A stretch of DNA of 64,000 nt from UBA2266 sp964406945 (GCA_964406945.1 CAYOTO010000018.1:6693-70692), one strand, 5' to 3'; positions 53,967 to 62,263 are shown, counted from the first letter of the stretch. Notes: generated from the letters alone by a model not told the origin. Translations and numbers: made by a program.

Positions 53967-54004
53967 ATGTACGCCGCCACATTCGTTTTCACCCCCGCGT
54001 ACAT
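53967..54004 (-). promoter_or_regulatory. Hairpin in the leader of the small lipoprotein mRNA
   Basis: Perfect 8-bp arms ATGTACGC and GCGTACAT flank a 22-nt loop containing GTGAAAACGAATG. The hairpin starts soon after the predicted transcription start and lies 48 nt before the start codon. Its role is unknown. Confidence 0.4.
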
Positions 54005-54015
54005 TTGTTTTATAT

Positions 54016-54045
54016 AGTATACTAACCATCTGCCCCTCTTGTCAA
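54016..54045 (-). promoter_or_regulatory. Promoter of the small lipoprotein gene
   Basis: On the minus strand a consensus TTGACA (54040-54045), an 18-bp spacer and TATACT (54016-54021). Confidence 0.6.
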
Positions 54046-54170
54046 TTCATTTCCGCCTCGCGCAATTGCTCGTCCGGCAGGTATTTCAGCAGCAAGAAAA
54101 ATCTCTCCAAATCACCGATATCTTCGATTTCTTTCCATGAAAACAGCGATCTTTGCGATATAATAGCCAC

Positions 54171-54233
54171 GGGCAAATCCTTTCTGTAACTTGTTTAGTG
54201 GCAATATATTACAGAATACTACGGGATTTGCCC
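54171..54233 (+). repeat. Long two-part inverted repeat at the strand-composition switch
   Basis: Outer arms GGGCAAATCC (54171-54180) and GGATTTGCCC (54224-54233) are perfect, and so are inner arms TTCTGTAA (54182-54189) and TTACAGAA (54209-54216), with a 19-nt loop. A TATAAT ends 6 nt before the left arm, so the structure could also be the 5' end of a short RNA. No poly-U follows on either strand. Nothing else is seen in 54046-54267. Confidence 0.6.
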
Positions 54234-54267
54234 AAAATGGGGGAATTATTTCTTCGCACAACCACAA

Positions 54268-54597
54268 CTACCACAAAACAAACAACTTGCGAACAAACGG
54301 AATGCCTGGGGATGGATGTCTGGGTTTGAGGGCGTGCTTGAAGATGTAGATGAAGACCGGCAGTCCCAGCATGCAGATCAAGAGTGTCCAGGTTACTTTT
54401 GTGTTCGGGTTGGGGAAATCTCTGCGGTAGATGTCGCCAAAGACAATTACGAGCAGAACCAGACTCAGGAACATACCGAGAAGGTGAAAATACTGGATGA
54501 TTTCAAAGTGCTCGGGAATGAAGATTATGAAGCACGGCACGTAGACCGCGAAATAAAGTGCGTAGAACAGACAGAAGGTCTTTTCGCCTTTGCTCAT
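54268..54597 (-). CDS. Small membrane protein, three helices, hypothetical
   Basis: 109 residues with three hydrophobic segments (about 10-27, 34-53, 68-87) and conserved-looking prolines and aromatics between them. The closing segment is basic (KHALKPRHPSPGIPFVRKL). The start overlaps the end of the zinc-ribbon gene, so the two are probably co-translated. No domain could be assigned. Confidence 0.6.
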   Translation of the reverse strand: MSKGEKTFCLFYALYFAVYVPCFIIFIPEHFEIIQYFHLLGMFLSLVLLVIVFGDIYRRDFPNPNTKVTWTLLICMLGLPVFIYIFKHALKPRHPSPGIPFVRKLFVLW

Positions 54598-54765
54598 TGT
54601 GTATCTCCGTTTGTGCTGGGATGCATCTGGTGCAGGTTACCGAGGAGAATTTACGGCCTTCGACGTCGAATACCTTGCTCCAGAAGCCGCCGGCGGCCCG
54701 AATTTCGCCTGTTTCGCATTGTTCGTTGCCACATTTTTGGGGCATTTGTAAGCCAGGTTTTGCAT
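54598..54765 (-). pseudogene. Zinc-ribbon nucleic-acid-binding-type protein with a frameshift
   Basis: From ATG 54765 (AAGGAG 7 nt upstream) the frame reads MQNLAYKCPK and then loses the family. A shifted frame gives CGNEQCETGEIRAAGGFWSK and VTCTRC, the second half of the same family (PF09855-like, CPKCG...ETGEIRA...CTRCG). Removing two bases from the A run at 54733-54737 (T run on +) restores KCPKCGN. The region after CTRC is also atypical. Either a recent mutation, an assembly error, or programmed slippage. Confidence 0.6.
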
Positions 54766-54899
54766 TTCGATGCTCCTTCAAAGATACCGTTGCCTATTAG
54801 AATTAACGCATGAACGCAGGTTGTTTTGCCGAGAACAGGCTGAATTCAAATCGATCCGGAGAACAGACGGCATTGCCGTTGTCATATCTGTTTTCTTTG

Positions 54900-55200
54900 C
54901 AGCGTGTTACGTGATTTTTCGCCCGCAATTTGTCCACAGATTCTGCTGAGGAGGCTTTTTTCACAGTTTTGAGCGTTTTTGGCCGGGCAACTGTGGAGCC
55001 AATGCGGTTTTTGCTGGGAGAGATTTTGTGCGAACCGCCGAAAAGGTTTTACGCACATTTGAGCGAAGGACTGGCGGAGGTTCTGGCGACAGAGAGGCGG
55101 CTGGAGGGTCGCGGGCTGCACTATAAGATGGGCCTGATTGACAAGCCGCGGGCCGGGGCGGTTGATTGTTCACAGGTGGTTCGGCTCGGGGGCGATGATG
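54900..55200. other. Candidate replication-origin region with DnaA-box-like sites
   Basis: TTGTCCACA (54930-54938), TTTTTCACA (54957-54965) and TTGTTCACA (55166-55174) match the DnaA box TTWTNCACA at eight or nine of nine positions, in the same orientation. The area has no convincing gene; the overlapping frames at 54930-55226 (+) and 54882-55121 (-) look non-coding. It lies just right of the GC-skew switch near 54.2 kb. The call depends on that switch. Confidence 0.4.
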
Positions 55201-55203
55201 TCA

Positions 55204-55452
55204 TCAGGCGGATGATTCGTCTTTGAGTATCTCGCGGAGTATGGCGTTTTCGCGATGTGTAGCTTCCAGATCGAATACGAGATATCGCAGACGGAAATCC
55301 AGCCAGTCGAGCAGTTCGTGTTCGGAAAGTTTCGAGTGACTACTATCCCAGGGCGCGGCCTTGCCGGCGGTCGGCCTGTCCTTTGGCATTCTGAGAGAAT
55401 TGAGCTGCTGTATTATCTTATCCAATCTGGTTTTTATAGCTGCATCGTTCAT
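55204..55452 (-). CDS. Small helical protein, hypothetical
   Basis: 82 residues from ATG 55452 (GAGAAGG just upstream): MNDAAIKTRLDKIIQQLNSL, then a polar stretch and a helical C-terminus (LLDWLDFRLRYLVFDLEATHRENAILREIL). The longer frame to 55689 lacks coding character. No family was recognised. 55453-55734 shows nothing else. Confidence 0.5.
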   Translation of the reverse strand: MNDAAIKTRLDKIIQQLNSLRMPKDRPTAGKAAPWDSSHSKLSEHELLDWLDFRLRYLVFDLEATHRENAILREILKDESSA

Positions 55453-55734
55453 TGTCCTTCTCCGTAACATAACGCTGAACGTCCTGATACAGTCCACAAT
55501 AAAAGACGTGATCATCCGATGTATTGTTGCATAGAAATACGCTATATGGTGGTTTTTGTTCGGGGCAAATGAGTTTGCGTGCAGGCGTTTCGGGAGGCCA
55601 AAAGGTTTGCGGAGTTTTGAGAAGTTGCGGGCCACGGTCGCATAAAATGCCGCAATGTTCCCGCCGTGCTCGACAGTACCGCGCGCCATAGTGACAATGT
55701 CTGGATGTTACGGATGACAACCGCTGCGAGTCGG

Positions 55735-57291
55735 TTATGCCTCCTCGATTACTTTCCAGTTCATGGCGTCTGCGAGTTCGAAGACGGGCTGTTTGAGGTC
55801 GCCGTAACAGGTCACGCGATGCCAGCCCCAATGGTCCCACATGGTGAAGAGCTTTTCCAGGTCGCCGACAGGTTCGGCGGCGAGTTTGGTTCGGCAGGCC
55901 CTGTCATCGGGGTCGTTGGCGACGGCTTTGCCCTGGTGGAAGATGATTTGTTTTTGCGGATTTCTGATATCGAGGGTGGTAGTCATATAGTCGAGTGGCA
56001 GGATGGATCGGACGGAGGCCCCCTGGCGGTCCTCGGAGTGTGTCATGATTTTGAATGGATTTGCCGGGCCGTCGGGGCCGAACATTTTGTTGGGGGCGAC
56101 GCAATGGGCGTAGATGATCCGGCGTTTGGCGGTGTCGATGACGGGGTCGGAGATGAAGCCCGGACGGCCGTCGGTGAGGGTGGTCATCAGGAGCATGGTT
56201 GCGGTGGAGCGGATGTCGCACTCGCAGGCGCCGACGAGTGCCTCGTTGTTGAGCTGGTGGAATCCGAGGCACGGGTAGGCGTGGATGTGGCCGCCGTAGA
56301 AGCCGCCGAGACAGTTGATGCTGATTGCGTTGGCTTTGTGTCTGGCGAGGACCTGCTTCATTCCGAGGTACATGGCGGCAGAGGTTAGGAGTGTTTCGTC
56401 GGAGACGCCTATTACGTCCTCGGCGGTGTTGCGCCACATATCGGCGATTTGGCGGGATTTGTCCTTGTCGGCGGACTCCCATGCGGCGTTGACTTCGGCG
56501 AAGGAGACGCGCTGGACGGGTATTCCCATCATAGGCTCGGCGGGGCCTGATTCCTGGTTGCGGACGGCGAGGATTTTCGAGGCTCTGAGTTTTTCGATGC
56601 AGCGGTCGATGGGGATTGTCCTGAGATTGTCCCGTTTGCAGGACAAGTCGCCGGTGGCGGGGGTCCTTTGGGTTCGGGTCTGTTTGACGGCGGCGGCGAA
56701 ATTTGCCGGCGAGCAGGAGCGTTTTACGGTTCGGAAGCAGCTAACAGCGGCGGCGAGATCCTCGATTTTCGAGGATGCGACGAAGCCGACGTTGCCGGTG
56801 TTTGCGCGGAGGAAGGCGGCATTGTAGACGAGGAATCCGCCGGAGCCGCCGTACTGGAAGTCGGCGTAGAGGACGGGCTTGCCGGAGTCGGCGATTGTCT
56901 GGACGACGCGGTTCCAGCAGTTCATCTGGTAGACGAGGTAGCCGTCGATGGCGGCGTCTTTGTCTTTTTCGAGTATGGCCTGGGCCTGGTCCGGGCCGGT
57001 GGCCGTCGAGCGGAGAAACTCGAAGCCTTCGCAGCGTCTGGCAAGTTCGGCGTTGATGCGGTCCATGTGTGGGGCGAAATCGAAGCCGATGTTGGGCCAG
57101 TCGGGGCGGGGCTGTTTTACGGCGTGCAGGGAGTAGATGATTCGTATCCTGGTTTTGCCTGTTTCGGCGGCCGCGGCCGGAGGCTGAGCAGCGGGCATTA
57201 CGGCCGCGCCCGCACAGGCGGCACAACCGGCGAGGAAACGTCTTCTGTTCAAACTGCAGCAACTGCATCCGAAAGTCTTCTGAGCGTTCAT
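55735..57291 (-). CDS. Tat-exported L-fucose/L-arabinose isomerase-fold protein
   Basis: 518 residues. A Tat signal (NRRRFLAGCAACAGAAVMPA) is preceded by a cysteine-rich CSCC. The body resembles the fucose isomerase C-terminal fold: NCWNRVVQTIADSGKPVLYADFQ, then ISINCLGGFYGG, HAYPCLGFHQLNN and GDLEKLFTMWDHWGWHR at the end. Whether it isomerises sugars or is a paralogue is open. The + strand is G-rich here, opposite to genes left of 54 kb. Confidence 0.7.
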   Translation of the reverse strand: MNAQKTFGCSCCSLNRRRFLAGCAACAGAAVMPAAQPPAAAAETGKTRIRIIYSLHAVKQPRPDWPNIGFDFAPHMDRINAELARRCEGFEFLRSTATGPDQAQAILEKDKDAAIDGYLVYQMNCWNRVVQTIADSGKPVLYADFQYGGSGGFLVYNAAFLRANTGNVGFVASSKIEDLAAAVSCFRTVKRSCSPANFAAAVKQTRTQRTPATGDLSCKRDNLRTIPIDRCIEKLRASKILAVRNQESGPAEPMMGIPVQRVSFAEVNAAWESADKDKSRQIADMWRNTAEDVIGVSDETLLTSAAMYLGMKQVLARHKANAISINCLGGFYGGHIHAYPCLGFHQLNNEALVGACECDIRSTATMLLMTTLTDGRPGFISDPVIDTAKRRIIYAHCVAPNKMFGPDGPANPFKIMTHSEDRQGASVRSILPLDYMTTTLDIRNPQKQIIFHQGKAVANDPDDRACRTKLAAEPVGDLEKLFTMWDHWGWHRVTCYGDLKQPVFELADAMNWKVIEEA

Positions 57292-57501
57292 TGCGTTAGC
57301 TCCTATTGCTTGTATGTTATTGCCGCCTATAACTGTGAACCAACCGCATCTGCAACTCTAACATATTACGGACGGCTCGCCGGCAACGTCAAGAGGGATT
57401 TTCGCAAGAGGTAAACGCCCGGTTGTAATTCCCGGATCCGCAACTAAAACCCGCGATTGGGGCGGTCCGGGGTTGTGGCGGCTATTTTGCGGCTGGAGAC
57501 C

Positions 57502-57530
57502 AGATTCTTCGGCTGCGCCTCAAAATGACA
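57502..57530. repeat. Possible dispersed repeat bordering the ars cluster
   Basis: The stretch AGATTCTTCGGCTGCGCCTC with the following AAAATGACA resembles short dispersed repeats seen in many bacterial draft genomes. A diverged partial copy (GCCTCGGAATGA) lies at about 57558-57569. It stands just beyond the 3' end of acr3, where the composition changes. Copy number cannot be judged here; 57292-57574 has no gene. Confidence 0.3.
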
Positions 57531-57574
57531 TTGGCCTTGCCTGACAATGGCATCTGTGTTGCCTCGGAATGAGG

Positions 57575-58687
57575 TTAGCGTTTTGGAGCGAACCAGTGTC
57601 GGGTTCTGAGGCATACTTTCACCAGCATCAGCATCACCGGCACCTCGATGAGCACGCCGACAACCGTCGCCAGCGCCGCGCCACTTGACAGGCCGTACAA
57701 CATGGTTGCGGTGGCGATGGCGACCTCAAAGTGGTTGGACGCCCCGATCATGGCGGATGGCGCGGCGTCCTCGTAGCTGAACTTCAGCAGTCTGGCCAGC
57801 ACATACGTGATACCGAAGATCAGCCACGTCTGGATAAACAGGGGAATCGCAATCCAGAGAATCGTGAGGGGATTGCCGATGATGGTCTCGCCCTTGAAGG
57901 AGAACAGCAACACCAGCGTCCCCAGCAGCGCGATGATCGACACGGGCGTCAGCACGTGCAGGAATCTGGCCTCAAACCAGGACAGGCCCTTGGCTTTGAT
58001 GATCCACCTGCGGGAGAAATACCCCGCCACCAGCGGAAGGGCAACATAAATGGCGATGCTCAGCAGCAGCGCCTGCCACGGCACGGGCATCTCGTTTTCA
58101 CCCAGAAGCCAGCCGCCCAGCAAGCCGTACAGCACCAGCATCGTCAGCGAGTTGAGGGCCACCATAACAAGCGTGTGGCCCTGGTTTCCCCTGGCCAGAT
58201 AGCCCCACATCAGCACCATGGCGGTGCAGGGCGCGATACCCAGCAGTATCGCTCCCGAGATGTAGGATCGCCACAGCTCGACCTGCGTGCCGTCCTTGAG
58301 TATCTCCGTGCCGGGAATCAGGCCGCGAAAGACGTAGCCCAAGAAAAACGTTGCTATGGCGAACATGGTAAACGGCTTGATACCCCAATTGACGATCAGC
58401 GTCAGCAGTACGGGCCTGGGACTCTTGCCGGCTTTGACGACCTCGGCGAAATCGATCTTCACCATGATCGGGTACATCATGAAGAACAGGGCGATGGCGA
58501 TGGGAATGCTCACCACCGGCGCGCCATTGACATAAATCGCCATCGCATCCAGCGATTGGGCCACGCTCGGGGCAAGCTTGCCCAGTGCGATTCCGCCGAC
58601 GATGCACAATGCCACCCAGATCGTCAGATACTTTTCAAAGACATTCAGTTCCTTGCTTCGGTCTTGTGATGAAGGTAGAGCAGCCAT
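57575..58687 (-). CDS. acr3: Arsenite efflux permease, ACR3 family
   Basis: 370 residues, ten membrane segments. The conserved Cys sits in ILLGIAPCTAMVLMWG, and the second conserved block is APSAMIGASNHFEVAIATA. ACR3 extrudes As(III) using the proton gradient, and here it may pair with the ArsA ATPase. ATG 58687 has AAGGA 9 nt upstream; an ATG six codons earlier is possible. It is the last gene of the ars operon, 22 bp after arsA. Confidence 0.94.
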   Translation of the reverse strand: MAALPSSQDRSKELNVFEKYLTIWVALCIVGGIALGKLAPSVAQSLDAMAIYVNGAPVVSIPIAIALFFMMYPIMVKIDFAEVVKAGKSPRPVLLTLIVNWGIKPFTMFAIATFFLGYVFRGLIPGTEILKDGTQVELWRSYISGAILLGIAPCTAMVLMWGYLARGNQGHTLVMVALNSLTMLVLYGLLGGWLLGENEMPVPWQALLLSIAIYVALPLVAGYFSRRWIIKAKGLSWFEARFLHVLTPVSIIALLGTLVLLFSFKGETIIGNPLTILWIAIPLFIQTWLIFGITYVLARLLKFSYEDAAPSAMIGASNHFEVAIATATMLYGLSSGAALATVVGVLIEVPVMLMLVKVCLRTRHWFAPKR

Positions 58688-58709
58688 GCATTCATTTCCT
58701 TTCACTTGG

Positions 58710-60512
58710 TCAATCAGTCTCAGACTTCAATTCCCGCTGGTCTACCACCAACTGTCGCAGCCCTTCTACGCCGGTCGGTTCGCGAGACAACCACGGCGTG
58801 ACGGCAAAACAGTCAGTATACTGTCGGACCTCTTCAATGAACCTCTGCTCGTTGTCGCGTCTGGCCTTCAAAAGCGTGTGTTCCAGCACCAACGAACTGA
58901 GGCTCTGGTTGATAACCCAGGCAAAGGGGCGTATCTCCGCACGTTCGAGATCCTGCTGTAACTGGGCAGCCTCATGAACAGGCGTCGCCTCGGGCAGGGT
59001 GACAAGGATGACTTTGCTGAAAACAGGGTCGCGCAGACGCGGCAGCAACTGCCGGACCGCCTCGGGCAGATCGCTCCGGGTACGCGACACCTCGCGGTGG
59101 TAAGCCTCCGTGGCATCGAGCAGCAAAAGTGTATGCCCGGTCGGGGCGGTATCCAGGACGACGAAGCCGTCCCGGCCCTTATCCACCTTTGCGGCAAATG
59201 CCCGGAACACGGCAATCTCCTCGGTACAAGGAGATCGCAGGTCTTCCTCCAGCAGTCTGCGGCCGGCCTCATCAAGGTCCGGCTCCGCCGAGGCCATGAC
59301 CTCCTCTGTGTAGGCGGCAATCTCAACTCTCGGGTCGATCCTGCTGATCTCCAAGTTCGGTATGGACGCCCCAAGCGCGTGCTCGATATGGGCCGCAGGA
59401 TCGGTGGTCGTCAGATGCACATGGTGGCCGCGAGATGCCAGTTCAACCGCGATGGCCGACGCTATGGTCGTCTTGCCCACACCGCCTTTGCCCATCGTAA
59501 GGATGACGCCCCGGCCGTCGGCTTCGATCTCACGGATCACCGCGGAAAGAACCGGCCAGTCGGTCACGGGCCGGACTTCCATACCGCCTGCCTGCCCATC
59601 TATCGAGCGCATGGGATCAATCACGGCACGAATGGCCGAGAATCCGATCACATTGAATCCCATGAGCGGGACATCCGTACGAGGGAGCAGACGCAATCCC
59701 TCCGGCATACCCGAGATGGCCTGTCGTTGTCGCGAGGCCATGGCGCCGGCGACGGGATCGCCGTCAGCGTTGTCAAGAAGTCCATTCAACAAGAGCCGAA
59801 CGTTGCCTATTCCCAGCGAGCCCAGCTCCGATCTCGTGCGCTCCGCTTCAGCCAGTGCGGAGGGTTCGGCTCGACTGACCAACGCGACCTGTGTCACCGC
59901 TGAATCCGCCAAGCATTGCAGAGTTGTGGCATAGAGGGCATGCTGTTCTCGAAGACCCGACAGAGGCCCCAGGCAAGAAGTCCCGCTTGTATTGGTGTCA
60001 AGGAACTGGTTCCATGCCGCCGGCAGTTGAAGCAGACGAAGGGTATGGCCGGTCGGGGCCGTGTCAAATACGACATGGTCGTAATCCGTCGTAGCTTCCG
60101 GTCGGCCAAGGTAGTGAGAGAACTCGTTAAACGCTGCAATCTCCGTCGTGCAGGCGCCGGAGAGCTGCTCCTCAATCCCGGTCACCGCGGCAGGAGGCAG
60201 AATCCCCCGATACGGAGCGACCATGCGTTCACGATACTCGTGGGCCGCCGTCTGGGGGTCGATATTGAGCGCCCACAGCCCCTCCACCGATTCCAGCCAA
60301 ACGGGTTTTGAAGATAATTGCGTGCTCAAGACTTCGTTGAGGTTGGACGCGGGGTCCGTGCTGATCAGCAGCACACGGCGCCCCCGGTCTGCCAGAGCCA
60401 CTGCGGTGGCACAGGACAGAGTCGTTTTGCCGACGCCTCCCTTGCCGGTGAAGAACAGAAAGCGAGGAGCGGAGTGGACAAATGCCCTGAAATCGTCGGT
60501 CTGTCTTGTCAT
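58710..60512 (-). CDS. arsA: Arsenite-stimulated efflux pump ATPase ArsA
   Basis: 600 residues with two homologous halves. P-loops GKGGVGKTT at 23-31 and 341-349. The As(III)-sensing cysteines are present: Cys121 (GACTTEIAAF), Cys180 (SGTSCLGPL) and Cys429 (SPCTEEIAVF). The DTAPTGHTLRLL motif follows each half. It energises arsenite extrusion and receives As(III) from ArsD. The ATG at 60512 overlaps the arsD stop by 4 bp; the frame upstream lacks homology. Confidence 0.95.
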   Translation of the reverse strand: MTRQTDDFRAFVHSAPRFLFFTGKGGVGKTTLSCATAVALADRGRRVLLISTDPASNLNEVLSTQLSSKPVWLESVEGLWALNIDPQTAAHEYRERMVAPYRGILPPAAVTGIEEQLSGACTTEIAAFNEFSHYLGRPEATTDYDHVVFDTAPTGHTLRLLQLPAAWNQFLDTNTSGTSCLGPLSGLREQHALYATTLQCLADSAVTQVALVSRAEPSALAEAERTRSELGSLGIGNVRLLLNGLLDNADGDPVAGAMASRQRQAISGMPEGLRLLPRTDVPLMGFNVIGFSAIRAVIDPMRSIDGQAGGMEVRPVTDWPVLSAVIREIEADGRGVILTMGKGGVGKTTIASAIAVELASRGHHVHLTTTDPAAHIEHALGASIPNLEISRIDPRVEIAAYTEEVMASAEPDLDEAGRRLLEEDLRSPCTEEIAVFRAFAAKVDKGRDGFVVLDTAPTGHTLLLLDATEAYHREVSRTRSDLPEAVRQLLPRLRDPVFSKVILVTLPEATPVHEAAQLQQDLERAEIRPFAWVINQSLSSLVLEHTLLKARRDNEQRFIEEVRQYTDCFAVTPWLSREPTGVEGLRQLVVDQRELKSETD

Positions 60513-60838
60513 GCTTCGGCCTCCGGCTGGCTTTCGATACCCACGATCACGGCGAGATTCTCTTCGAGGGGATAGCCGCCGCAGTTGACGACTTTCCCGT
60601 CCACCAGGATCAAAGGAAGACACTCGGTTCCCTGTGCGTTGATCGTGCCCACAACCATCGGGTTATTGACAAACGCCTCATATTGCTGAGTCGGGTTGTA
60701 GCGTTTTACCTGAACGCCCTGACTACGCAGCCACTCGAGTGCCACGCTGAACTGCACAAGTCTGTTGTCTACTTTCGGCCCACATACGCCACTGGAGCAG
60801 CACATGGGCGGATCGAACACTTCTACCAGATTTGCCAT
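60509..60838 (-). CDS. arsD: Arsenite metallochaperone ArsD
   Basis: 109 residues. The As-binding cysteines are Cys13, Cys14 and Cys19 in PMCCSSGVCGP, as in ArsD of E. coli plasmids; the C-terminal vicinal pairs of some members are absent. It hands As(III) to ArsA. It overlaps arsA by 4 bp and follows the CcdA-like gene by 18 bp. Confidence 0.94.
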   Translation of the reverse strand: MANLVEVFDPPMCCSSGVCGPKVDNRLVQFSVALEWLRSQGVQVKRYNPTQQYEAFVNNPMVVGTINAQGTECLPLILVDGKVVNCGGYPLEENLAVIVGIESQPEAEA

Positions 60839-60856
60839 CTTTATATTCCTTTTTTC

Positions 60857-61573
60857 TCAAAACGACGCCAACAGGTACAGCCCGGCAGTGACCAGCAGTG
60901 CCCCGGCAACGGTTCTGATCGCCGAATCAACCTTCTGTATCTTGAGTGAGGCCTTCCCAAAGGATACGCCGAACAGGATGGCGGTCAGCGGCAGACCGAA
61001 TCCGACGGCAAAAGCGGCCATGAGTATCATGCCCCACAGAATTCGTCCCATCAAGATGCTGGCGCCGATGACGATGTAGATGCCGGGATTGCACGGTAAC
61101 GAAACCGCCGCCACACCGCCGCCAAGAAACAGGCCTCCCAATACCGCGCCCATCTTTCCGTCCGAGGCGGAGGCGCTACCATCTTCCACATCGCGTTTCG
61201 GCAGGCGGAAGGGCAGCAGCTTCAATGTTGCCATCCCAAAAAGCACCGCCACGACTCCGGCGAACAGTTTCCAGTACCGCCCAAGAAACGCCTGCGCCGC
61301 CTGGCCGACCAGTCCGGCCACAAACCCAAGAATGATCAGGGCCAGCGTAGTCCCAACCAGGAACCAGACAGCCGAGACCAGCGCCGCGCGACGATTGGCG
61401 TCCCGCCTTGTGCCGGAGTAGGCCACGAGCACGCCCATTGCCGGCAAGGTGCAACAGGCACTGGCAACGGCGCTGACCAGTCCCAGCATAAAAGCCAGCG
61501 GCAACCCTGCGGGCCCTGTGCCGGCTGTTTGCAGCGCATCGGTGATGGTCTTAACGATATCGGTCAATTGCAC
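60857..61573 (-). CDS. CcdA/DsbD-type thiol-disulfide transporter in the ars operon
   Basis: 238 residues, six or so membrane helices. The paired cysteines are in SAVASACCTLP and AVSLPCNPG. KLLPFRLPKRD in the middle and the last helix GALLVTAGLYLLASF match the hgc-linked paralogue at 3251-3931. It would carry electrons from the cytosol to the thiols of the upstream neighbour. Start GTG 61573; the upstream gene ends at 61564, a 10-bp overlap. Confidence 0.82.
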   Translation of the reverse strand: MQLTDIVKTITDALQTAGTGPAGLPLAFMLGLVSAVASACCTLPAMGVLVAYSGTRRDANRRAALVSAVWFLVGTTLALIILGFVAGLVGQAAQAFLGRYWKLFAGVVAVLFGMATLKLLPFRLPKRDVEDGSASASDGKMGAVLGGLFLGGGVAAVSLPCNPGIYIVIGASILMGRILWGMILMAAFAVGFGLPLTAILFGVSFGKASLKIQKVDSAIRTVAGALLVTAGLYLLASF

Positions 61574-62238
61574 GCCCCCGGGGCACAGCCGGATGGGCCA
61601 CAGCCACCGGCGCTTGACGCAGCGACAAATCCCTGGATGAGCTTCGCTTCAGTGATGTCGCCGGAGACGGGCATCATCCCTCGCCCTTTGACCCCGGCCA
61701 GAACACCCGGCACGGGCATCTGTGCCGCCAGCATGTCATGATCACGAGTCCCTGCCTTCAGCGTGAAGAAGTCGATTTTAACGCCCTGGGACCCAATCCT
61801 CTTCGCCGCACTTTGCATGGCCGTCGCGGGCGGATTGCCGGATGCCCCATCCTTGCCGGGCACGTATACAAAGACGGCGTCGGCTGCCGTAGCCAGGGTA
61901 TTCAGATCTGCAAGTGATCCGATTTCCTTGCCAACTGTCTCCTGTGTCTTGGCGGCTTCGACTGTCGGCGTGGCCGCAACGCCATCGGCTGCGGGGGTCT
62001 GTTCCGCCGTGGGCAAAGCAAATCCAGCGGCATCCGGCCGACTTGCCCCACTTGTCTTGATCACGGCCCGCGCCACCAGTGCCACGGCGACAAGCAGCAC
62101 GATAGTCCCCAGAATTACACGCTTTCGCCTTAACGGTCCGGCGGCGTGGCAATCGCATCCCGGAGCACAGCCCGAGGCCTGTTGCTTCAGCAATTCCATG
62201 TTGTCAGTCTGCTTTCGGTCTTCGTTCGACGAACTCAT
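61564..62238 (-). CDS. Membrane-anchored Cys-rich thioredoxin-fold-like protein of the ars operon
   Basis: 224 residues. The N-terminus has SGCAPGCDC, and one membrane segment lies at about 40-60. After a Pro/Ala linker a thioredoxin-like domain spans about 100-205 (LATAADAVFVYVPGKDG, GVKIDFFTLKAGTRD, VPGVLAGVKGRG) but lacks the usual CxxC. The tail has GGCGPSGCAPGAC. It shares the Cys-TM-Cys plan of the protein before hgcA. A redox relay or As-binding carrier is inferred. Confidence 0.72.
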   Translation of the reverse strand: MSSSNEDRKQTDNMELLKQQASGCAPGCDCHAAGPLRRKRVILGTIVLLVAVALVARAVIKTSGASRPDAAGFALPTAEQTPAADGVAATPTVEAAKTQETVGKEIGSLADLNTLATAADAVFVYVPGKDGASGNPPATAMQSAAKRIGSQGVKIDFFTLKAGTRDHDMLAAQMPVPGVLAGVKGRGMMPVSGDITEAKLIQGFVAASSAGGCGPSGCAPGACN

Positions 62239-62263
62239 GGCTCATTTCTCCTAATCTAGGGTT

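Noticed and set aside
54882..55226. Overlapping frames on both strands (54930-55226 plus, 54882-55121 minus)
   Set aside because: Neither has a ribosome site, domain or convincing composition; the area is better read as intergenic.
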